In this document: one piece after another, positions 1 through 8,461 of the stretch | How positions within the stretch are numbered: the stretch's first letter is position 1 | Layout: each line of letters begins with the position of its first letter | Assembly: GCA_900317915.1 (NCBI GenBank) | Contig: ONIO01000001.1 | Span: 186,001-250,000, forward strand | Source of the DNA: an uncultured Lachnospiraceae bacterium | Lineage (GTDB): Bacteria; Bacillota; Clostridia; Lachnospirales; Lachnospiraceae | DNA: 64,000 nucleotides | Reading direction: 5' to 3' | Position numbers and translations under genes: made by a program | Notes under the pieces: model-generated | What the model saw: the letters and a program-made list of their open reading frames with translations, nothing else | Database searches by the model: none | Told to the model about the DNA's origin: nothing

Positions 1-2
1 CT

Positions 3-1193
3 ATTGAGAAAGAGATTCCAAAGCTTCCAATTGAGATGTCTGCATATCTAGAAACAGGCATGCCTGCACAGTTAAGTGTATTTTATAAGGATGTTGTGGT
101 TTCTGTAGAAGGTGATATGGTTGAAAAAGCCCAGAAAAATCCTCTTGAAAAGGCCACTGTACAAAAACAACTTAAGAAACTTGGCTCTACACCATTTATC
201 TGCTCAGAACCTATGATTACAATTTCTGAAGATGCCTTTCTGGGTGTGAAGTCCTTAAATGAATTACGTAGAAAAGCAATTGATCAGCTGATTTATGAGA
301 CCAGCGGTGTAGATGGACGACAGGCGTTGCCTTTTAAGGAGGCCTATACATCTGATGCACTATATGAGAAGAGTAAGCCAAGAGATATCCCGTCGGTTTA
401 CATTTCCATCCGTACCATAGAACAGATGAAGACAGTGCTAGCCTATGGACTCCTGGGTGCCACCTATATCATTCCATTTGAGGCTTTGTATGATAAAGGT
501 CAGTGGATGCCTCTCTTAGAGAAAGTAAAGATGATTGATTCCGATTCTAAGTTAATCTTTGATCTACCAGAAGTTCTTCGAAAGTGTACTATTGATGACT
601 TACTGAATCATGGATTTAAGGAAATTATCAATGCTTTTGATGGGTTCCGTGCTCACTCTGTAGATGGCCTTGGATTACTGGATTCTTTCGGAATTTCTCA
701 TGAAAGAATTCTTCTATCCTCTCGTGTGTATACCTGGTCGAATCTGACCATTCAGCATTACAGAGAATTGGGATATGTGATGAATGAGATTCCTGTGGAA
801 TTAACGGAGAAGGAACTTATGCATCGCAATAATCAGCAGTCGATTCTGCCTGTTTATGGTCGTACAACCCTTATGATTAAGGCGGACTGTACCCACCAGA
901 ATGTGAAAGGCTGTGATAAGAAGTCAGAGATACTATATCTAAATGATCGAAAAGATGTGGACTTTCCTGTTTGGAATCGTTGCTCAATCTGCATGAATTA
1001 TATTTATAATAGTAGACCTTACAGTATTCTAGATCTGATAGGGGAAAATCATCTTGGCGTAAAGGGTCACTTGATTACCTTTACTCTTGAAGATGAGAGA
1101 GAAGTGAAGCAGGTCCTCTATTCATATTGCAATCATACAATAGATGCTATAGATGAATTTACCAGAGGGCATTACAAAAAGGGTGTGCAATAA
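3..1193 (+). CDS. U32 family peptidase, C-terminal part (5' end outside window)
   Basis: The reading frame is open to the left edge, so the gene starts before the window; the ATG at 36 is internal. The visible 397 residues match the back half of large Clostridial U32 (collagenase-like) peptidases: a DUF3656-like beta-rich segment followed by a TIM-barrel-like half, then a Cys-rich tail (motifs CTHQNVKGC and CSICMNY) near the end. In related U32 proteins the conserved cysteines bind an Fe-S cluster and the protein works in tRNA or RNA hydroxylation or in ubiquinone synthesis rather than in proteolysis; which applies here is not known. It abuts the next gene with no gap, so it probably heads the same operon. 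Confidence 0.8.
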   Translation: MEKEIPKLPIEMSAYLETGMPAQLSVFYKDVVVSVEGDMVEKAQKNPLEKATVQKQLKKLGSTPFICSEPMITISEDAFLGVKSLNELRRKAIDQLIYETSGVDGRQALPFKEAYTSDALYEKSKPRDIPSVYISIRTIEQMKTVLAYGLLGATYIIPFEALYDKGQWMPLLEKVKMIDSDSKLIFDLPEVLRKCTIDDLLNHGFKEIINAFDGFRAHSVDGLGLLDSFGISHERILLSSRVYTWSNLTIQHYRELGYVMNEIPVELTEKELMHRNNQQSILPVYGRTTLMIKADCTHQNVKGCDKKSEILYLNDRKDVDFPVWNRCSICMNYIYNSRPYSILDLIGENHLGVKGHLITFTLEDEREVKQVLYSYCNHTIDAIDEFTRGHYKKGVQ

Positions 1194-2522
1194 ATGGTTT
1201 CTATCGTAACAACAATTTCTCGATTTACGCTATTAATATGGGCCGGAATCTATATGCTAGATTCCTTTGGCTTAATGAAGCGAAACATACGACCTCGGAG
1301 AGAAAATTATCTCTATTACAAGCAGAGAATCACGATCCTTATTTTTATGATAAATGCAGGTTTTGTTCTCTTTTTGAATACCCAGGATATTACCTACCTT
1401 ATTTTAATGGTATGTGAATTTGCCTTTTTCCAAGTATTGTTTTTTATCTATACGAAATTATATCGAGGGATAGAACGAACCCTTGTGAATCACATGGCAT
1501 TTTTGCTCTGTGTTGGCTTTGTAATTCAGTCAAGGCTTAGTACGAAGACTGCAATTCGACAGTTTATAATTGCATCAGTATCCCTTGTGATTACGGCATT
1601 TATCCCACTTGTAATTCGATCGATTGATGATTTTTCTCGCTTTGAATTACTCTACGGGGTTCTTGGAATTGGTCTTTTGGCTTCCGTATTTGTATTAGGA
1701 TCTACCGAGTATGGAGCGAAACTATCTCTCAATTTTGGTGTGGTATCCATCCAACCAACAGAATTTGTAAAGCTCTTATTCGTTCTCTTTCTTGCCAGTG
1801 GTTTATATGAGGCCAGTCAATCGAATAATAGTGAGCGGATTTTTCGAATCGTTCTCATTGTGGCTCTAATACACATTGGGATCCTTGTCCTTTGTAAGGA
1901 TTTGGGAAGCGCATCCATCTTGTTTGTTGTGCTACTCATTATGACTTACTACTATAAGAGAGATATACGAATTTTACTAGTAGGCTTTCTGTCGGTGTCT
2001 GCATTCCTAGTGCTTTCTTATTTCGTATTTTCCCATGTACATTCCCGTGTTCTGGCATGGCTAGACCCTATGTCTGTCATCGATCATCAGGGTTATCAAG
2101 TGGCTCAGTCTCTTTTTGCCTTAGGCACAGGTGGCTGGTTTGGATCTGGACTGTTCCAGGGCATGCCGAATAAGATTCCAGTCGTTACGAAGGACTTTGT
2201 TTTTGCTGCCATCGGTGAAGAGTTTGGCGGGATTTTTGCTATTATCCTAATCTTTATCTACTTGGCATGCATTCTCATGATGATGAATACAGCCATGCAG
2301 GTTCGAGATGAATTTCCTCGTTATATCGCCATTGGCTTTGCCGTTTGTTTTGGATTTCAGGTCTTCTTATCTATTGGAGGAGTTGTGAAGTTCATTCCAT
2401 CTACCGGTGTCACCATGCAGTTTATTAGCTATGGCGGAAGCTCCCTATTATCCACAATGATGATGTTCTCCATTTTCCAGGGAATTACCATCCGCAGATC
2501 TAGAGAGGAGGAGGCTTTATGA
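1194..2522 (+). CDS. SEDS-family peptidoglycan glycosyltransferase (FtsW/RodA/SpoVE-like)
   Basis: 442 residues, mostly hydrophobic, with about ten predicted membrane segments. The SEDS signature is present in the second half: KDLGSA near residue 240, the WLDP motif near residue 288, GGWFGSGLFQG, and the C-terminal block with FISYGGSS. SEDS proteins polymerise lipid II into glycan strands at the membrane, paired with a class B transpeptidase. Here the partner follows directly with an ATGA overlap. The N-terminal 130 residues form extra membrane segments before the conserved core, as in the longer actinobacterial/clostridial FtsW-PbpA pairs. The start ATG touches the stop of the upstream gene; an AAAAAGGG sequence serves as ribosome binding site. 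Confidence 0.88.
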   Translation: MVSIVTTISRFTLLIWAGIYMLDSFGLMKRNIRPRRENYLYYKQRITILIFMINAGFVLFLNTQDITYLILMVCEFAFFQVLFFIYTKLYRGIERTLVNHMAFLLCVGFVIQSRLSTKTAIRQFIIASVSLVITAFIPLVIRSIDDFSRFELLYGVLGIGLLASVFVLGSTEYGAKLSLNFGVVSIQPTEFVKLLFVLFLASGLYEASQSNNSERIFRIVLIVALIHIGILVLCKDLGSASILFVVLLIMTYYYKRDIRILLVGFLSVSAFLVLSYFVFSHVHSRVLAWLDPMSVIDHQGYQVAQSLFALGTGGWFGSGLFQGMPNKIPVVTKDFVFAAIGEEFGGIFAIILIFIYLACILMMMNTAMQVRDEFPRYIAIGFAVCFGFQVFLSIGGVVKFIPSTGVTMQFISYGGSSLLSTMMMFSIFQGITIRRSREEEAL

Positions 2523-4132
2523 GATATGATCCAGACTTGTTTGACGACTTACCAGAAGTAGATATCCATGATTTATCTCGAAACGGACGGGATTCTTCTA
2601 GTAGAAATGTAAACCAGGGGGAAGATTCCAATGCTAGCTCTTCTAGAGGGGATCATCGCAATAGGAAAAGCAATTCGAAAAGAAAAATGTCTTCTAGAAA
2701 TACAAAGGACATAAAAAATCCCACTAGTATTCGGGAAGCATCCATCATTACCTATTTGTTTTTACTAATGTTTTTGGGAATGATACTGTATTTCGTCTAC
2801 TTTATGTCTCTAAAAAGTGATTCTTTTATTGCAAGCTCCTATAACCCTAGAATGACGGCTCAAGCATCCAAATTAATTCGAGGCAGTATTGAGACTTCTG
2901 ACGGAAAAGTAATTGCCCAGTCCAAAGTAAATGCAGATGGTAGTGTGGAGAGAAATTATCCCTATAATGACCTGTATGCTCACGCGCTAGGATATACCAT
3001 TAAAGGTATGAGCGGTCTAGAGAAAACTGAAAATTTTAGCTTACTTGAGTGCCATAGTTCCTTTCTTTTACAGATTCAAAATGACTTGGAAGGGAAAAAG
3101 AATACTGGAGATACTGTTGTAAGTACGCTTCATAGTAAGCTGCAGGAAGTGTCCTACAATGCATTAGGAGATTCTGATGGAGCAGTAATTACCATGGATC
3201 CTTCTACAGGAAAGATCTTGTCCATGGTGTCTAAGCCAGATTTTAATCCCAATACCTTAGCTTCTAATTGGGAAGAACTTACCAGTGAAGATTCCACATC
3301 ATCAGCTTTATTGAATCGTGCAACTCAGGGCCAATATGCCCCTGGGTCTACATTTAAGATTGTTACAGCACTAGAGTACTTAAGAGAAGGCCATTCTCTT
3401 CGTGATTCCTTTACCTGTAAGGGCTCTTATACCAATGATGGTTATACCGTTCACTGTGCTGCTAATGAAAAGCATGGAGAGGAAACCACAGAAAGCGCAT
3501 TTGCTAATTCCTGTAATGTGGCCTTTTCTCAGATGGGCTTAACTCTAGATCAGAAGAAATGGAAGACCACCGCAGAAGAACTTTTATTTAATACGAATCT
3601 ACCGAAGTCCTTAGGAACAAGTAAGAAAAGTTCCTTTGCTATCGATGGAAATGCCGATCAGGCGACTGTTATGGCAACCGCTTTCGGTCAGGGGAAAACC
3701 ATTGTGAGTCCTGCACATATGCTGTTACTTACATCAGCCATTGCAAATGATGGCGTTCTTATGGAACCAACTCTTGTGGATTCCATACGAAGTGCCGATT
3801 CATCTGTTACCAAAACCATAGACAAAACAAAGTATAAGACCCTTATGTCTAAGGAAGAAGCCTCTGTCATGCAGTCTTTGATGCGCTCTGTTGTTACAGA
3901 GGGAACTGCTACAAAGCTTCATACAGATGCTTATACAGCCTATGGAAAAACTGGATCAGCAGAGTATGAAACAGGATCCAAGGATACCCATTCCTGGTTT
4001 GTTGGTTACTGCAATGTAAATGGAAGAAAGCTTGCCATTGCAGTGATTGCAGAAGGACAAGGTTATGGTAGTTCCTATGCAGTGCCAGTGGCAAAGAAGG
4101 TATTTGATACCTTTTCTACTTTAGAAAATTAG
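2519..4132 (+). CDS. Penicillin-binding transpeptidase (PbpA/FtsI-like)
   Basis: 537 residues. Residues 1-72 are a hydrophilic, Ser/Arg-rich cytoplasmic region, residues 75-97 a membrane anchor, and the rest is extracytoplasmic. The three catalytic motifs of a beta-lactam-sensitive transpeptidase are intact: STFK with Ser277/Lys280, SCN at 331-333, and KTG at 477. It cross-links peptidoglycan, and is coupled to the SEDS gene before it by a 4-nt overlap (start 2519, upstream stop 2522), so it is almost certainly the cognate partner. The long polar N-terminal tail ahead of the anchor is somewhat unusual. A second SEDS/PBP2 set lies at 41-46 kb with the mre genes; this one is more like the Streptomyces/Mycobacterium FtsW-PbpA type. 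Confidence 0.9.
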   Translation: MRYDPDLFDDLPEVDIHDLSRNGRDSSSRNVNQGEDSNASSSRGDHRNRKSNSKRKMSSRNTKDIKNPTSIREASIITYLFLLMFLGMILYFVYFMSLKSDSFIASSYNPRMTAQASKLIRGSIETSDGKVIAQSKVNADGSVERNYPYNDLYAHALGYTIKGMSGLEKTENFSLLECHSSFLLQIQNDLEGKKNTGDTVVSTLHSKLQEVSYNALGDSDGAVITMDPSTGKILSMVSKPDFNPNTLASNWEELTSEDSTSSALLNRATQGQYAPGSTFKIVTALEYLREGHSLRDSFTCKGSYTNDGYTVHCAANEKHGEETTESAFANSCNVAFSQMGLTLDQKKWKTTAEELLFNTNLPKSLGTSKKSSFAIDGNADQATVMATAFGQGKTIVSPAHMLLLTSAIANDGVLMEPTLVDSIRSADSSVTKTIDKTKYKTLMSKEEASVMQSLMRSVVTEGTATKLHTDAYTAYGKTGSAEYETGSKDTHSWFVGYCNVNGRKLAIAVIAEGQGYGSSYAVPVAKKVFDTFSTLEN

Positions 4133-4201
4133 ACTTTTTATCTACTTACAATTTGATTACAATAATGAAGTAGGACTTAGAGTTTATTTTAAGGATTTGA
4201 T

Positions 4202-4546
4202 ATGAAGTTTTATCGGAATTTTGACCAGGGAGAAGGTGCCTTGGGATTACGACAGATTCGTGACCTGGAAAAAAAGCCTCTCAAAAGAAAACTTTATAAG
4301 AATCGTCATGGATATATCCTTGTATTATTTATGGATTCCAAAGAACAAGTGGAGATCTATACCATGCGAGAATACCTGCTTCGGAAATTGTATCTAAGAG
4401 AAGGATATATTCTTGCAAGCAGATTAACCCTTAGAGAATGCCAGGATTATGTATTTGAACTAGCAAAAGCCACATATAGGGAGAACGGTTCCCTCTATAT
4501 AAAATCCTATATATTAAATCAGGAACATACGAAGGAGGCCCTATGA
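4202..4546 (+). CDS. Small protein of unknown function
   Basis: 114 residues, basic, no signal peptide or membrane segment, no motif I recognise. It is preceded by an AAGGA ribosome binding site seven bases before the ATG and overlaps the next gene by ATGA, so it is likely real and translated with the YtfI-like gene. The middle (residues 30-60) is hydrophobic-alternating and could form beta strands. The 69 bases before it hold no clear terminator, so it may be read from the cell-wall genes upstream. Function unknown; the context suggests an envelope or spore-coat link through ytfI/ytfJ, which is only an inference. Confidence 0.65.
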   Translation: MKFYRNFDQGEGALGLRQIRDLEKKPLKRKLYKNRHGYILVLFMDSKEQVEIYTMREYLLRKLYLREGYILASRLTLRECQDYVFELAKATYRENGSLYIKSYILNQEHTKEAL

Positions 4547-5370
4547 TTTTTGTCATATTAAAATGGGTCCTTTGGATTCTATTGGCTTTGCTTTGTATTC
4601 TCATTTATTTATGTCTAGCGCCTCTTCGAATTCGAGGAAAGTTTAAGGTGACAGATCATGAGAAGATGGCTCGATTGAAACTACATAGTTTTTCTTCTTT
4701 TCTAAGAATCCAAGTAAAGTACCAATCGGAATCAGAAGAGGATTTCTCCTGGGGTATTTATTTATTCTGGGGATTCCTTCAAATCTTACCTAAGAAGAAG
4801 AGCAGTAAGTCAAAAAAAGTCTTAGATCATGAACCTGGTAAGGGAAACAAGGTTTCAGATAATAGGACGAGTGACCAAAACAAGAATTTGAATCAAGAGA
4901 CTAAGGATACTTCTTCATCAGATGATAGGACGAGTGACCAAAACAAGAATTTGAATCAAGAGACTAGGGAAACTGCTTCATCAGATCATAACAAGTTAGC
5001 GGATATAAGAAGTAAGATAAAAACGCTAAGCAGTGCATACGGGAAAAATGCTTTAAAGGAAATCCTTCGACAGGTTCTATGGCTTATTAAGCGATTCCAT
5101 TTACATTTTGTACGTACAAAAGTTGAATTTTCCATGCCATCACCTGATCAAACGGGTATGGTTGTAGGAGTCATCTCTCAATTTCCTTTTTCTTATGAAA
5201 AGGGCTTAGATATTTATCCTGATTTTTCATCAGATCAGGGATATTTCCGTGGACATGGCTCCTTAAAAGGACATATAATAATACTTGATATCATAATCGT
5301 TGTTGTGAAATTATTACTTCATAAGGACGTTCGAAGATTGATTCATAGCTTTTCAGGGGGTAAGAATTAA
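4543..5370 (+). CDS. DUF2953-type membrane protein (YtfI-like)
   Basis: 275 residues. Residues 5-28 form one membrane segment, followed by an APLRIRGK motif and a beta-rich region typical of the DUF2953 family; the C-terminal part (residues 180-260) resumes the family-like sequence. Between them is a low-complexity polar linker (about 85-150) rich in Asn, Asp, Ser and Lys that contains two near-identical 21-residue units. DUF2953 proteins sit next to ytfJ in Bacillus (ytfI-ytfJ), exactly as here, where the stop overlaps the next start by one base. Biochemical role unknown. The linker is probably lineage-specific because of its internal duplication. Confidence 0.75.
   Translation: MIFVILKWVLWILLALLCILIYLCLAPLRIRGKFKVTDHEKMARLKLHSFSSFLRIQVKYQSESEEDFSWGIYLFWGFLQILPKKKSSKSKKVLDHEPGKGNKVSDNRTSDQNKNLNQETKDTSSSDDRTSDQNKNLNQETRETASSDHNKLADIRSKIKTLSSAYGKNALKEILRQVLWLIKRFHLHFVRTKVEFSMPSPDQTGMVVGVISQFPFSYEKGLDIYPDFSSDQGYFRGHGSLKGHIIILDIIIVVVKLLLHKDVRRLIHSFSGGKN
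4858..4983 (+). repeat. Two-copy 63-bp in-frame tandem repeat inside the YtfI-like gene
   Basis: Units at 4858-4920 and 4921-4983, each 21 codons, differ at only a few bases near their starts and ends; the core of about 40 bases (from AGGACGAGTGACC onward) is identical. The repeat adds residues 106-147 to the encoded linker. Its near identity points to a recent duplication, and copy number may differ between strains. Confidence 0.9.
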
Positions 5371-5759
5371 TGGCTAATCAAAACAATGAATTTAAGAATA
5401 CGGTAGAGACCTTATTTTCTGGTATGGAATCTTTCCTCACATCCAAAACAGTTGTGGGTGAGCCTGTCACAGTAGGTAATACAATTATTCTTCCATTGGT
5501 GAATGTATCCTTTGGTGTAGCAGCAGGTGCTTTTGAAAAAGAAAAGTCTAATAATGGAGGTGGTGGCCTAGGTGGAAAGATGACTCCGAATGCTGTCATC
5601 GTAATCCAAGATGGTAATCCTCGTATGATTCGTGTTGATGAAGAGGATGGAGTAAATAAGCTTTTGGATATGGTACCTGGTATCGTTAGCAAATTCGCAG
5701 ACCTAGGCATGAAGAAGGCCAAGGAGAGTAAATCATCTAAGGATCTTGGTGAGGAATAA
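5370..5759 (+). CDS. ytfJ: GerW family sporulation-type protein (YtfJ)
   Basis: 129 residues matching the GerW/YtfJ family in full: N-terminal helix with VETLFSGMESF, strand region KTVVGEPVTVGNTIILPLVNVSFG, a Gly-rich loop (NNGGGGLGGK), then AVIVIQDG and a C-terminal helix ending in Lys. In Bacillus subtilis the protein localises to the forespore inner membrane and is needed for efficient germination and lysozyme resistance; homologues also occur in non-sporulating Firmicutes. Start overlaps the stop of the YtfI-like gene (TAATG). It is followed by a strong terminator, so it ends the operon. Confidence 0.93.
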   Translation: MANQNNEFKNTVETLFSGMESFLTSKTVVGEPVTVGNTIILPLVNVSFGVAAGAFEKEKSNNGGGGLGGKMTPNAVIVIQDGNPRMIRVDEEDGVNKLLDMVPGIVSKFADLGMKKAKESKSSKDLGEE

Positions 5760-5787
5760 TTATCCTTTACTCTTATATGTAATAAAT

Positions 5788-5834
5788 AGTTCCTGTAGAA
5801 TAGGGCATATACCTTATCCTGCAGGAACTTTTTT
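5788..5834 (+). terminator. Rho-independent terminator after ytfJ
   Basis: AGTTCCTGTAG at 5788 pairs with CTGCAGGAACT ending at 5829 (with G-U pairs), extended by further pairing across a short loop, and followed by a run of T to 5834. Confidence 0.85.
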
Positions 5835-5915
5835 CATCTATTTATAGGATGAAATCTATTTGTTGCAGAAGCATTTGTATGCAAGCATCCATTCACTTGC
5901 CAGTCTTGTGCAACA

Positions 5916-5945
5916 AAAAAAGAACCGTATACACGGTTCTTTTTT
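5916..5945 (-). terminator. Terminator of rpmB, symmetrical
   Basis: Perfect 13-bp inverted repeat (AAAAAAGAACCGT, loop ATAC, ACGGTTCTTTTTT). Because A- and T-runs flank it on both sides it can stop transcription in both directions; it lies 30 bases after the rpmB stop. The 80 bases between it and the ytfJ terminator hold nothing I can identify. Confidence 0.88.
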
Positions 5946-5974
5946 ATCTTCCATACAAGGTCACATAAAATTAA

Positions 5975-6160
5975 TTATGCGCGCTCTACAGCGCCAGAAC
6001 GAAGACAGGATGCACAAACATAAAGTTTCTTAGGGGTGCCATTAACCAAACACTTAACAGACTTTACATTTGACTTCCACATCTTGTTTGATCTTCTATG
6101 AGAATGGCTCACTTTAATTCCAAAATGAGCTCCTTTTCCGCAAACTGCACACTTTGCCAT
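5975..6160 (-). CDS. rpmB: 50S ribosomal protein L28
   Basis: 61 residues, complete, starting MAKCAVCGKGAHFG. Two CxxC pairs (CAVC near the N-terminus, CASC near the C-terminus) mark the zinc-binding form of L28. The frame runs further upstream, but the ATG at 6160 is chosen because a GAGGAGG ribosome binding site lies nine bases before it and the family starts there. It is transcribed alone, against its neighbours, from its own promoter to its own terminator. Confidence 0.96.
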   Translation of the reverse strand: MAKCAVCGKGAHFGIKVSHSHRRSNKMWKSNVKSVKCLVNGTPKKLYVCASCLRSGAVERA

Positions 6161-6232
6161 TGCTTTACACCTCCTCGGATTGAATTCGTAATTAAACCTG
6201 GGACAATTCTTCCACAGATTCACAACGGGTTT

Positions 6233-6261
6233 ATTCTATCAAAGGGATATATAAATTGCAA
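6233..6261 (-). promoter_or_regulatory. Promoter of rpmB
   Basis: On the minus strand TTGCAA, 17-base spacer, TAGAAT, with TG one base before the -10 (extended -10). Leader of about 65 bases to the rpmB start. Confidence 0.75.
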
Positions 6262-6293
6262 GAGGGAAAAATTAAATTTAATAAATTGTATAT

Positions 6294-6321
6294 TTGAATT
6301 TGATTGAAAATGCCTTATAAT
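6294..6321 (+). promoter_or_regulatory. Promoter of asp23-yloV
   Basis: TTGAAT, 16-base spacer, TATAAT at 6316-6321; divergent from the rpmB promoter. Start of transcription is expected near 6328, about 40 bases before the first gene. Confidence 0.7.
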
Positions 6322-6370
6322 AAATCTACACTTATTATATTAACATAAAAATAAAAGTTTGGAGGTTCTT

Positions 6371-6730
6371 ATGCAGGGGCAGATGGAAACGAAGTTCGGC
6401 AAAGTTATCATTGATAATGAAGTGATTGCTACCTATGCTGGCTCAGTTGCTGTTGAATGTTTTGGAATCGTAGGTATGGCAGCCGTTAATATGAAAGATG
6501 GTTTGGTTAAGCTTCTGAAGAAGGATTACTTAAGCCATGGTATTACAGTACATACTGGCGATAATAATGATATTTCCTTGGATTTCCATGTAATCGTATC
6601 TTATGGAGTAAGCATTAAGACAGTTTGTGAAAACCTGATGGAAACCGTTAAGTATAAGGTAGAAGAATATACCGGACTTAAGGTAAATGATATCCACGTG
6701 TACATCGAAGGTGTACGTGTTATTGACTGA
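6371..6730 (+). CDS. Asp23/Gls24 family envelope stress protein (YloU-like)
   Basis: 119 residues, no signal or membrane segment, with the Asp23 pattern: a beta strand GKVIIDNEVIATYAG at the N-terminus, FGIVGMA, and a C-terminal strand VNDIHVYIEGVRV. The start is set at ATG 6371, ten bases after GGAGG at 6361; an in-frame TTG further up overlaps that ribosome binding site. The protein family binds near the membrane in cell-envelope homeostasis. It is followed 11 bases later by the DhaL-domain gene, the usual yloU-yloV pair of Firmicutes. Confidence 0.93.
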   Translation: MQGQMETKFGKVIIDNEVIATYAGSVAVECFGIVGMAAVNMKDGLVKLLKKDYLSHGITVHTGDNNDISLDFHVIVSYGVSIKTVCENLMETVKYKVEEYTGLKVNDIHVYIEGVRVID

Positions 6731-6741
6731 GGAGGTTCTTC

Positions 6742-8388
6742 GTGGCAATTAATTCAATTGACGCTAAAACTCTTGCAAAAATGTTTCTTGCGGGAGCTAA
6801 GACACTTGAAGCTCATAAGGATGAGATCAATGAGCTGAATGTATTCCCTGTACCTGATGGTGATACAGGTACCAATATGACAATGACAATTATGTCAGCA
6901 GCAAGAGAAGTGGCTGGCTTAGGAGATGCTCTTGAGATGAAGGCTGTTGCTAAGGCAATTTCGTCTGGATCTCTCAGAGGTGCTCGTGGTAACTCTGGTG
7001 TAATCCTGTCTCAGTTATTCCGTGGTTTTTCTAAGGTCGTTAAAACAGAAGAAGAGCTAACGGTACCTATTTTAGCTGCTGCTTGTAATCGTGCAGCTGA
7101 GACTGCTTATAAGGCTGTTATGAAGCCAAAGGAAGGTACAATTCTTACTGTAGCACGTGCTGCTGCCGATAAGGCTGTAGAGCTTGCTGATAAAACAGAT
7201 GATGTTTTAGAGCTAGTAACTGAAGTTGTAGCAGAAGCTGATGCGGTATTACAGAAGACTCCAGATATGCTTCCTGTATTAAAGCAGGCTGGTGTAGTTG
7301 ATTCCGGTGGAGCTGGCCTTCTTATGGTTCTTCAAGGTGGATTAGACATCCTGAATGGCAAGGATATTGATATCACCATCGAGAACACCAATGCAGAGAA
7401 CAAGGATGTTGTTAAGAAGCAGTCCTTCCAGTATCATGTTGCATTCAAGCTTACAATTACTAAGCCAGCAACCGAGGCTGAGAGAGAAAAGTATAAGTCT
7501 TACCTTACTGCAGCTGGCGCCGATGTGATTAATACAACCAATGGAGATACCATTACAACTTCGATGGAGACCAATGCTCCTGGTGATGTTATTTCTCGTG
7601 CCACTGGACTTGGTATTATTACAAATGTAGAGATTAAGACCAATGGAGATATGGCTCCAGAACAGTCTACTGCAGAAACTGCTCCTGTAACAGAAGAGGC
7701 TCCACTTTGTGAAGCTCCTGCTGAGCGTAAGGCAATGGGATTCGTATCTGTGTGTGCTGGTGACGGCATGGCAGAGATCTTCAAGAATATTGGTGCAGAC
7801 TATGTGATTTCTGGTGGACAGACGATGAATCCAAGTACGGATGATATTCTCCAGGCAGTTGAGAAGGTAAATGCTGACACTGTATTTATCCTTCCTAATA
7901 ATAAGAATATTATCTTAGCTGCAAATCAGGCTGTTGAATTAGAGAAGAATAAGAAGTTAATTGTTATTCCTACAAAGACTGTTCCTCAGGGTATTACTGC
8001 ATTAATTAACTTTGTTCCAGATCAGACAGCAGAAGAGAATCGTGATCACATGAACGAGGAAATCGGCTTTGTTAAGACAGGTCAGATTACTTATGCTGTT
8101 CGTGACACAGTCATTGATGACAAGCAGATTGAAAAGGGTAACCTTATGGGTATGGGGGATGCTGGCTTACTTTCTGTTGGTAATGATATGACAGCTGTTA
8201 TGCTTGAGACTCTTCAGGCTATGGTTGATGAGGACTCAGCATTAATCAGTATTTACTATGGACAGGATGTTAAGGAAGAAGAAGCAAATAAAATTCTTTC
8301 CTCTGTTCAGGAAAGCTTCCCTACTTTAGAAGTGGAGCTTGAAAAGGGTGATCAGCCTGTTTACTATTACGTATTCAGTGTTGAATAA
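6742..8388 (+). CDS. DhaL/DAK2 domain protein, fatty-acid kinase A-like (YloV)
   Basis: 548 residues. Residues 1-200 form the DhaL nucleotide-binding domain with the Mg-binding motif PVPDGDTGTN (residues 32-41) and the loop GSLRGARGNSGVILSQ. A middle FakA-like domain and a C-terminal domain similar to the DegV-associated fold follow, ending in EKGDQPVYYYVFSVE. FakA phosphorylates fatty acids held by a FakB/DegV lipid-binding partner for phospholipid synthesis. No fakB is in the window. The start is GTG at 6742 with GGAGG six bases before it. A Pro/Glu-rich stretch around residues 305-325 is a flexible interdomain linker. Confidence 0.9.
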   Translation: MAINSIDAKTLAKMFLAGAKTLEAHKDEINELNVFPVPDGDTGTNMTMTIMSAAREVAGLGDALEMKAVAKAISSGSLRGARGNSGVILSQLFRGFSKVVKTEEELTVPILAAACNRAAETAYKAVMKPKEGTILTVARAAADKAVELADKTDDVLELVTEVVAEADAVLQKTPDMLPVLKQAGVVDSGGAGLLMVLQGGLDILNGKDIDITIENTNAENKDVVKKQSFQYHVAFKLTITKPATEAEREKYKSYLTAAGADVINTTNGDTITTSMETNAPGDVISRATGLGIITNVEIKTNGDMAPEQSTAETAPVTEEAPLCEAPAERKAMGFVSVCAGDGMAEIFKNIGADYVISGGQTMNPSTDDILQAVEKVNADTVFILPNNKNIILAANQAVELEKNKKLIVIPTKTVPQGITALINFVPDQTAEENRDHMNEEIGFVKTGQITYAVRDTVIDDKQIEKGNLMGMGDAGLLSVGNDMTAVMLETLQAMVDEDSALISIYYGQDVKEEEANKILSSVQESFPTLEVELEKGDQPVYYYVFSVE

Positions 8389-8407
8389 TACATGGTTTTA
8401 AATGAAT

Positions 8408-8446
8408 AAGCCGGCATTCAAAGTCTTTTGGGTGCCGGCTTTTTTT
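8408..8446 (+). terminator. Terminator between yloV and recG
   Basis: AGCCGGCA, loop of 16 bases, TGCCGGCT, then seven T. It ends only about 16 bases before the recG start codon, leaving no room for a promoter between them. Confidence 0.88.
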
Positions 8447-8461
8447 ATCGGGAGAAGTGGT

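Noticed and set aside
4858..4983. CRISPR-like repeat pair
   Set aside because: The two units are directly adjacent, in frame, inside a coding region, with no spacers and no cas genes.
8402..8461. Longer RecG start at 8402
   Set aside because: The added codons run through the yloV terminator hairpin and lack a ribosome binding site; ATG 8462 has both a ribosome binding site and the family-typical N-terminus.
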